18,176 bases of DNA from Acidimicrobiaceae bacterium (lineage in GTDB: Bacteria > Actinomycetota > Acidimicrobiia > Acidimicrobiales > Palsa-688): assembly GCA_030838025.1 (NCBI GenBank), contig JAUTXM010000200.1:1-18176 (forward strand), in the 5' to 3' direction. The notes below the pieces were generated by a model. That model was not told where the DNA came from and ran no database searches. It saw only the letters and a list, made by a program, of their open reading frames with translations. The translations under genes and the position numbers were made by a program. The first letter of the stretch is position 1, and each line of letters starts with the position of its first letter. This document shows positions 13,415-18,176 of this stretch, piece by piece.

Positions 13415-14739
13415 GCGATCCGGGCGTAGCCGAAGGCGATCGGGGAAAAAGCGCCGCCGGCAACGACGAGGCCGCGGCGGAGCGGGCCTGGTCGGAGCTG
13501 CTCCGCCAGATCATCGAGCTGAGCACTGAGGAACGAAACTTGCGCCAAGTGCTGCGACGGGTGGCGGAGTTCGTCGTCGCCACCACCAAGGGGGACGTGT
13601 GCTTCGTCCATCTGGTCGACGCCGAGGCACACGAGATCGTGCTCATGGGGGCCACGCCTGAACAGTTCGACCAGCTGGCGGGCACCATACGTCTGGCGCT
13701 CGGCGAGGGTGTGGCGGGCTGGGTGGCCCAGCACGCCAAGCCTGCCGTGGTCCGGGACAAGTGGAGCGATCCCCGTTACGTGTACATCCCCGCCCTGAAA
13801 GGTGAGGAGTTCAACTCCATGATCTCGGTGCCGCTCCTGCGCCCCCGAGGAGTGGTGGTGGGCGTGCTCAATGTGCACTCTCGCGACACCAACCATTTCT
13901 CCCCCGGCGACGCCGCTCGTTTGGGCGAGGTGGCCAACGTGCTGGCCGGCATCGTGGAGAACGCCGTTCTGTACGACCGCCTGGCCAACCGAGAGGCTGA
14001 GGTGGAGCGCTTCGCGGCCCGAACCATCGAGTTGCAGGAGTTGGATCATCGTCGCATCGCGGCCAACATCCACGACGGCATCAGCCAGCGGTTGGTGAGT
14101 GCCTGGTACCACCTGCGCGCCGCCCGGTCCCTGCTGCTGGCGTCCGATTCCGGGCCCGAGTCGCCCGCCTCGGCGGGTGAGAGCGCCGTCATCGCGGAGC
14201 TGGAGACGACCGAGGCGCTCCTCTCGGACGCGCTGGACGAGGCTCGCCACGCCATCGGCGGCCTGCGCCCGGCCATCCTGGATGATCTGGGCCTGACCGC
14301 GGGACTGACCAGCCTGGCGTCCTCACTCGGCACCGACGTCGAGATCGAGCTGGAGCTGGAAGCCTGCGCCCTCCCGACCCACGTCGAAACGGCGCTGTAT
14401 CGCATCTCCCAGGAAGCGCTGCAGAACGTGATGAAACACGCCGAGGCGCACCACGTCCGCGTCGGACTCCAGGAGGACGGCGCCGGCCGCGTCGTGTTGA
14501 CCATCAGCGACGATGGGGTGGGCTTCGAGCCGACGCAGTCGGTCGGTTCGATGTCTTACGGGCTCCAGGGGATGCACGAACGGGCGGGGCTGATTGGCGC
14601 CCAGCTGGAACTGCGCTCCCGTCGAGGCGAGGGCTCGACGGTGATCGTGACGGTGGCCCGCCGCGCCGCCGACACCACCGACTCGGCTGCGGGGCCTGGG
14701 TCGGTCAACCTTGAAGGCTCGCTCGGCCCTCGGGCGTAA
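13411..14739 (+). CDS. GAF-domain sensor histidine kinase (HisKA_3 type)
   Basis: The 442-residue cytosolic kinase has no membrane helix. A GAF domain spans about 36-188 (ends NVLAGIVENAVLYDR). A helical linker follows, then a HisKA_3 dimerisation/phospho-acceptor region with His221 in RRIAANIHDGISQRL. The ATPase domain, about 320-420, has SQEALQNVMKHA, DDGVGFEP and GLQGMHERA. This architecture pairs with NarL-type regulators, and it is coupled by a GTGA overlap to the regulator before it. The GAF domain could bind a small molecule or a haem/redox cofactor; one Cys (Cys64) lies in it, but no haem motif is certain. The last about 11 codons overlap the convergent LysR gene by 35 bp. Confidence 0.93.
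   Translation: MSDPGVAEGDRGKSAAGNDEAAAERAWSELLRQIIELSTEERNLRQVLRRVAEFVVATTKGDVCFVHLVDAEAHEIVLMGATPEQFDQLAGTIRLALGEGVAGWVAQHAKPAVVRDKWSDPRYVYIPALKGEEFNSMISVPLLRPRGVVVGVLNVHSRDTNHFSPGDAARLGEVANVLAGIVENAVLYDRLANREAEVERFAARTIELQELDHRRIAANIHDGISQRLVSAWYHLRAARSLLLASDSGPESPASAGESAVIAELETTEALLSDALDEARHAIGGLRPAILDDLGLTAGLTSLASSLGTDVEIELELEACALPTHVETALYRISQEALQNVMKHAEAHHVRVGLQEDGAGRVVLTISDDGVGFEPTQSVGSMSYGLQGMHERAGLIGAQLELRSRRGEGSTVIVTVARRAADTTDSAAGPGSVNLEGSLGPRA
14704..14726 (+). repeat. Left copy of 23-bp direct repeat flanking lysR
   Basis: GTCAACCT, four variable bases and GGCTCGCTCGG are found here and again at 15623-15645 in the same orientation. The 19 fixed positions are identical. This copy encodes VNLEGSLG at the end of the kinase gene. 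Confidence 0.7.
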
Positions 14740-15616
14740 GCTCGAAGCGGTCGGGCACGTCGGTCATCGACTGCGCCATCAGCATGGCGGTGGGACTCAG
14801 CGAACCCGAGGCGTGTGCCACGAGGTGCCACGGGCGGTCGAGCGGGGTGCCGGGGCAGGGCCAGATGGCCATGGTCCCGTTGGCGATGCGATCGGCGACT
14901 GCGTCCAGCGAGATGAGCGCGATGCCGAGTCCCGCCGCGGCGGCCTGCTCCACCGCCCCGTTCGACCCCAGGATCATCGTCGGCGGGGCAATGCCGAGAT
15001 CGGCCAGCAGATGGTCGGCCGCGTCGCGCGTTCCTGATCCCGCCTCGCGCATGAGCCAGGTCTGATCGGCCAGGGTCGCCACCGGGACCTCTCGGCCCGA
15101 GATCGGCGGTCCGATCAACACCAGCTGGTTGGGTGCGGTGGCGAGCACCCGGACCGGCGCCGCGACCGGTGGGCGGCCCGCGATGACCAGATCGGCGCTG
15201 TGGTCCCGAAGCGCCTCCCACACCATGGTCCGGTTGCCGACCTGCACGTCGACGCCGGCGTCGGGATGTTGCTGGCGGAACACCGCCAGCAATGGGGGCA
15301 GGAGACGTTCGGCGGCGGTGGTGACGGTGACCACATGCACCGTTCCCTGGCCCGGGGCTTCCAGGCTCTGGGCGCTGCGTACGGCCAGGTCGAGCAGCCC
15401 CAAGCTCTGGCGGACCCGGGCCGCGAACGCCGCGCCCGCGGGCGTGACCCGCAGGCCCCGGCCCTGGCGGGCCACCAGGGCCACGCCCAACTCCCGTTCG
15501 AGGCTGGCCACCGCGGCCGACACCGATGGCTGCGACACGACCAACCGCTCGGCCGCCGCTCGGACCGATACCGTCTCGGCGACCGCGAGAAAGGTCCGAA
15601 GTTGGGTGAGGGTCAC
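14705..15616 (-). CDS. LysR-family transcriptional regulator, possibly CbbR-like
   Basis: The 303-residue protein has an N-terminal winged helix-turn-helix (TLTQLRTFLAVAETVSVRAA, then RLVVSQPSVSAAVASLERELG, about 3-60). A periplasmic-binding-protein-like effector domain follows from about 90 (VHVVTVTTAAERLLPPLLAVF; MILGSNGAVEQAAAAGLGIAL). CbbR, the usual activator of Calvin-cycle operons, has this build and often sits near cbb genes, so CbbR is the contextual favourite, although here it is 2 kb from rpe and not directly divergent from it. The start is GTG 15616-15614 without a clear ribosome-binding site. It is convergent with the kinase (35-bp overlap) and divergent from the PAS gene (39 bp between starts), and it is bracketed by a direct repeat. 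Confidence 0.9.
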   Translation of the reverse strand: MTLTQLRTFLAVAETVSVRAAAERLVVSQPSVSAAVASLERELGVALVARQGRGLRVTPAGAAFAARVRQSLGLLDLAVRSAQSLEAPGQGTVHVVTVTTAAERLLPPLLAVFRQQHPDAGVDVQVGNRTMVWEALRDHSADLVIAGRPPVAAPVRVLATAPNQLVLIGPPISGREVPVATLADQTWLMREAGSGTRDAADHLLADLGIAPPTMILGSNGAVEQAAAAGLGIALISLDAVADRIANGTMAIWPCPGTPLDRPWHLVAHASGSLSPTAMLMAQSMTDVPDRFELTPEGRASLQG

Positions 15617-15622
15617 GGGCCC

Positions 15623-15645
15623 GTCAACCTACCCGGCTCGCTCGG
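15623..15645 (+). repeat. Right copy of 23-bp direct repeat flanking lysR
   Basis: Second copy of GTCAACCT-N4-GGCTCGCTCGG (N4 is ACCC here, TGAA in the left copy). It lies between the divergent lysR and PAS starts, in frame with the PAS gene, where it would read VNLPGSLG just ahead of the ATG. Confidence 0.7.
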
Positions 15646-15655
15646 GGCGGATACC

Positions 15656-16825
15656 ATGACGCCGTTCACCCATGGAGCGCCCATGACTCCCTCCAGCACT
15701 ACCGGCCGAAGAATTGCGGTCGGGGACGATTTGCTCGATGCGATGGTGGAAGCCCTCCCCCTCGCAGTCGTAGCCGTCGACCCTGACGGCCGGATCGCGC
15801 GCGTCAACGCGGCCGCCGAACAGCTCTTCGGCTACGACCGCGACGACCTGATCGGATCGTCGATCGAGCTCCTGGTTCCCTTCGGGATGCTGACGGGCCG
15901 TGACGCCGTGCTGAACGAGTACGTGCACGACGGGGATTGGGCGGTGACCGAGTGTGTCGCCCGGCGTAACGACGGCGCCGAGATCTGGGTCGAGGCGACC
16001 GTCAATCCCCTCGAGTTGACCGTCGGCCTTGGGGCCCTCGTCACGGTCAAGCGGGCGGGCGAGCATGCCCTGATCTGCGAACGCCTGGCCATCCTCGAGG
16101 CGTTCGTCGAGACCTCCGAGGACGCCGTGTTCAGTCAGGATCCCGACGGGCGCATCACCAGCTGGAACCGCAGCTCGGAACGGATCTTCGGCTATCCCAA
16201 GGAGGAGATCCTGGGACAGCTGTCCACCATGTTGTTTCCCGACCACCTTCGGGTCGAGGCGCAACTGGTGTTCGACACCGTCACGGCCGGCGACCGGGTC
16301 GATCACTACGAAACCGAGATCCAGCGCAAGGACGGGATGCCGATCCCCATCTCACTTTCGCTGTGCCCGCTGTTCCAGGGCAACGGGGAGTTGACGGCGG
16401 CGGTCATCATCGCCCGGGATGTGACGGAGCAGCGTCTGGCGCAGGCGACGCTGGCGGAGATCGAAACCCGCATCCGCGAGGGAGAAGCGCTGGCCCACGT
16501 GGGCAGCTGGCTGTGGGATGTCCGCACCGGGACGGTGCAGTGGACCGACGAGCTGCATCGGATCCACGGCGTCGATCCACTGGACTTCGAGGGCACGCTC
16601 GACGCCCACATCGATCAGATACACCCCGAAGACCAGGCGCGGGTCTGGCGCGGCCTCACGGAGGCGGTGGCGACCGGGCGTCCCTTCGAGGATGAGTACC
16701 GCATCATCCGCCCCGAGGGTGAGCACCGCTGGGTGTACGCCCGAGCGGAACCCACGGTCGGCTCCGCAGGCGACGTCGTCGGCCTGCGCGGCATCAGCCA
16801 GGACGTCACCGACCGCCGCCGCTAG
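15656..16825 (+). CDS. Triple-PAS protein without an output domain
   Basis: The protein has 389 residues from ATG 15656. It holds three PAS domains. PAS1 is at about 26-134 (ALPLAVVAVDPDGRIARVNAAAE). PAS2 is at about 143-260 (SEDAVFSQDPDGRITSWNRS, closing ARDVTEQR). PAS3 is at about 282-389 and is PAS_3-like (HVGSWLWDVRTGTVQW, IHPEDQARVW, GEHRWVYARA, closing SQDVTDRRR). The chain stops directly after the third PAS C-cap, with no kinase, GGDEF, EAL, STAS or helix-turn-helix domain. ATG 15683 is an alternative start with a better-placed GGAG site and would drop nine residues. It is divergent from lysR. It may act by binding a partner kinase, such as the GAF kinase, or it may be a remnant of a longer sensor. 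Confidence 0.88.
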   Translation: MTPFTHGAPMTPSSTTGRRIAVGDDLLDAMVEALPLAVVAVDPDGRIARVNAAAEQLFGYDRDDLIGSSIELLVPFGMLTGRDAVLNEYVHDGDWAVTECVARRNDGAEIWVEATVNPLELTVGLGALVTVKRAGEHALICERLAILEAFVETSEDAVFSQDPDGRITSWNRSSERIFGYPKEEILGQLSTMLFPDHLRVEAQLVFDTVTAGDRVDHYETEIQRKDGMPIPISLSLCPLFQGNGELTAAVIIARDVTEQRLAQATLAEIETRIREGEALAHVGSWLWDVRTGTVQWTDELHRIHGVDPLDFEGTLDAHIDQIHPEDQARVWRGLTEAVATGRPFEDEYRIIRPEGEHRWVYARAEPTVGSAGDVVGLRGISQDVTDRRR

Positions 16826-16876
16826 CCGCGTTCCGCCTTGCGCGTCTGGGCACCATTGCCGAGCGGTCACCTTTTG

Positions 16877-17218
16877 CTAGGAGAGGCTCGGCGGCTCGAT
16901 GTCGATGTGGGGTCTGCGGTGTTTCCTGACGGCGCTGGATGGCGGCCGCGGTTCGGGCGCTTCCGCTGCCAACTGGCCGCCGTCGTCGGATAACAGCTGC
17001 TGCGCCTGGGCGAGGTCGCTGGCGAGCACCATCACCCGGTTTCCTTGCCAAATCCCATAGTGGGGCGCCCAACCGCCGGCGTCGGACTCGAAGACGGAGG
17101 CGCGGATCCCGACGCGCTCCAGGTCTTGCTTGATGGCGATGGCTTCGCCGATGAACGCGACACGGGTGAGTTCCACGACCGCGTCACCGGGATCCTCGCG
17201 CCTTTCGCGTCGCTTCAT
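16877..17218 (-). CDS. DUF2007-like small protein (113 aa)
   Basis: This 113-residue soluble protein has ELTRVAFIGEAIAIKQDLERVGIRASVFE followed by NRVMVLASDLAQAQQLL. This is the pattern of the DUF2007 'putative signal transducing' domain: beta-strand, a helix carrying EA-x-x-x-x-x-LE-x-x-GI, then V-x-V-x-x-x-D-x-x-x-A-x-x-LL. A basic N-terminus and a Pro/Arg-rich C-terminus extend it. ATG 17218-17216 overlaps the stop of the upstream membrane-protein gene (ATGA), so it is translationally coupled to it. It is convergent with the PAS gene across 51 bp in which I see no strong terminator. Biochemical role unknown. Confidence 0.75.
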   Translation of the reverse strand: MKRRERREDPGDAVVELTRVAFIGEAIAIKQDLERVGIRASVFESDAGGWAPHYGIWQGNRVMVLASDLAQAQQLLSDDGGQLAAEAPEPRPPSSAVRKHRRPHIDIEPPSLS

Positions 17219-18176
17219 CTTCGACCACCCTCAAGGTGCCGCAGTGAGATGGTGGAGCTGACGGCGACCGCCGCCGTGGTGGCGAAGGCACCAACGGCGA
17301 CCACAACTGGCCACGCCGGTTTCGACTGGACGGTCACCAGCAGGCCGACCTGGTACACGATGACCGGTAAGGACACGACGATGACGGCGACACCGAGGCG
17401 TGGGTCGAACACGCTGGCCAACAGCATGGCAAGAAGTGCCGCCAGGCAGATCCATGACAAGAACGCCACCAGGCTGCCCGACGAGGGCCACGACAGCTGA
17501 CGGCCGCCATTGTACGAGGTGCCGATCCCGGTATGCAGTATCGAGAAGAGCCCTGTCAGACCAGCACAAGCGACCAACCACAGCACCGATCGCCGGCCCG
17601 AGGTGCGCGACCGACGGGTCGACGCCACCACCAGGGCGATCGTGGGTATCAGGCCGAGGAGGGCGACCTCGACGCCGAGCAGGACCCGTGATGGTGCGCC
17701 ACCGTCGAGCTTGCCCTCGGCCACCATGTTCGACACGACGAGGATCACGCTCCAAGCGCTCGCCAGGAGCGCGGGAACAAGCGCCAGTCGGGGTCGTCCT
17801 CCGACGACGAGTACGAAGGCGACGACCCAAGCCACGGCGAGCACGTCAAGAGCGCCTGTTGACCAGGCGTTGCTGGTGGCGTAGAAGAGCATTCGGTCAT
17901 GGGCCCGGTGGGCGACCATGGCCACCGCAAACGCGGCCTGCACACAAAGTCCGACCAGCGCCGCCAGGCGCATACCATCGACTACCGCGGTCGACGCTCT
18001 GCCATCGCTGGTGAGCCTTGCTCGGACCCGAAGCCCGGCCGCGACCAGATCAGCGACAGTCCGCAGCGACGGCCAACGCTGCTCCGGAGTACCCGTGTCG
18101 AGCAGGACGCCGACGATCTCGTCGCCGCGCTCGGATCGGTACTGCTCCGGAAAGACCCGCAGGAGTGCTCGGCACC
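17215..18176 (-). CDS. Multi-pass membrane protein, N-terminus beyond window
   Basis: About 319 residues are visible. An internal Met at 17973 could be taken as the start, but the frame remains open upstream to the edge with protein-like sequence: RALLRVFPEQYRSERGDEI, then TGTPEQRWPSLRTVADLV and AAGLRVR. That N-terminal pattern (FP/YP-x-x-x-R-x-x-x-G-x-E, then RWPSLR-x-x-ADLV-x-AGLR) is common, as I recall, in actinobacterial membrane proteins encoded beside PadR-type regulators, so the real start is probably just outside. About eight membrane helices follow (near 17912-17971 down to 17240-17300). The function is unknown; a PadR-family repressor upstream would be expected. The stop overlaps the next gene (ATGA). 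Confidence 0.8.
   Translation of the reverse strand, partial: CRALLRVFPEQYRSERGDEIVGVLLDTGTPEQRWPSLRTVADLVAAGLRVRARLTSDGRASTAVVDGMRLAALVGLCVQAAFAVAMVAHRAHDRMLFYATSNAWSTGALDVLAVAWVVAFVLVVGGRPRLALVPALLASAWSVILVVSNMVAEGKLDGGAPSRVLLGVEVALLGLIPTIALVVASTRRSRTSGRRSVLWLVACAGLTGLFSILHTGIGTSYNGGRQLSWPSSGSLVAFLSWICLAALLAMLLASVFDPRLGVAVIVVSLPVIVYQVGLLVTVQSKPAWPVVVAVGAFATTAAVAVSSTISLRHLEGGRR

Noticed and set aside
13069..14250. Long minus-strand frame opposite the two-component genes
   Set aside because: The plus strand carries intact receiver, HTH, GAF, HisKA_3 and ATPase motifs; this frame has none.
15200..15655. N-terminal extension of the PAS protein back to 15200
   Set aside because: It would run antisense through most of the lysR coding sequence; the starts at 15656 or 15683 are sufficient and begin at the PAS-protein-like region.
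1..18176. tRNA, rRNA, insertion sequences, transposase or integrase genes
   Set aside because: No tRNA-like cloverleaf, rRNA stretch, terminal inverted repeats or transposase motifs were seen by reading; a covariance-model scan was not possible here.

Overview
The window is a high-GC bacterial chromosome segment with many GTG starts, ATGA/GTGA start-stop overlaps, a NarL-type two-component pair and an actinobacterial-type membrane protein at the right edge. These features suggest an actinobacterium or a close high-GC relative. An Acidimicrobiia-like, trace-gas-oxidising soil lineage is my guess; the sequence here does not prove it.

Left third (1-4443): an array of small single-span membrane proteins, nearly all on the minus strand. 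Three larger ones (A at 3832-4443, B at 3102-3818, C at 2428-3102) form a tight operon. Each has an N-terminal membrane helix, a long Ser/Asn/Ile/Ala seven-residue-repeat region, a shared [KR]GDTG motif, and a cysteine as the very last residue. Five shorter relatives (D and E at 1639-2299, two genes at 129-673, and one cut off at the left edge) share a membrane-helix-plus-amphipathic-tail plan. A plus-strand gene (772-1482) for a membrane-anchored extracytoplasmic protein sits between the small-gene blocks. I do not recognise a function for this array, and it is the best candidate for an undescribed system. Position 4444-4763 is a gene-free gap with a perfect palindromic element.

Middle (4764-12619): seven co-directional minus-strand genes, in transcription order rpe, prk, fba (class I), hypF, a SIS-HypC fusion, a GmhA-like SIS protein, and hypE. 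Gaps are at most about 75 bp, and two junctions overlap. The first three genes are Calvin-Benson cycle enzymes (regeneration of ribulose-1,5-bisphosphate). The last four make or handle the Fe(CN)2CO ligands of [NiFe]-hydrogenase. Their arrangement as one apparent operon suggests H2-driven CO2 fixation. RuBisCO, hydrogenase subunits and hypA, hypB and hypD are not in this window.

Right third (12728-18176): divergent from rpe is a LuxR/NarL-type response regulator translationally coupled to a GAF-domain histidine kinase. A convergent LysR-family gene (possibly CbbR-like) follows, then a divergent protein of three PAS domains with no output domain. The lysR gene is bracketed by an imperfect 23-bp direct repeat. 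These four genes are plausible regulators of the carbon/hydrogen operon (inference from position only). The right edge holds a DUF2007-like small protein coupled to a multi-pass membrane protein whose N-terminal part runs off the window.
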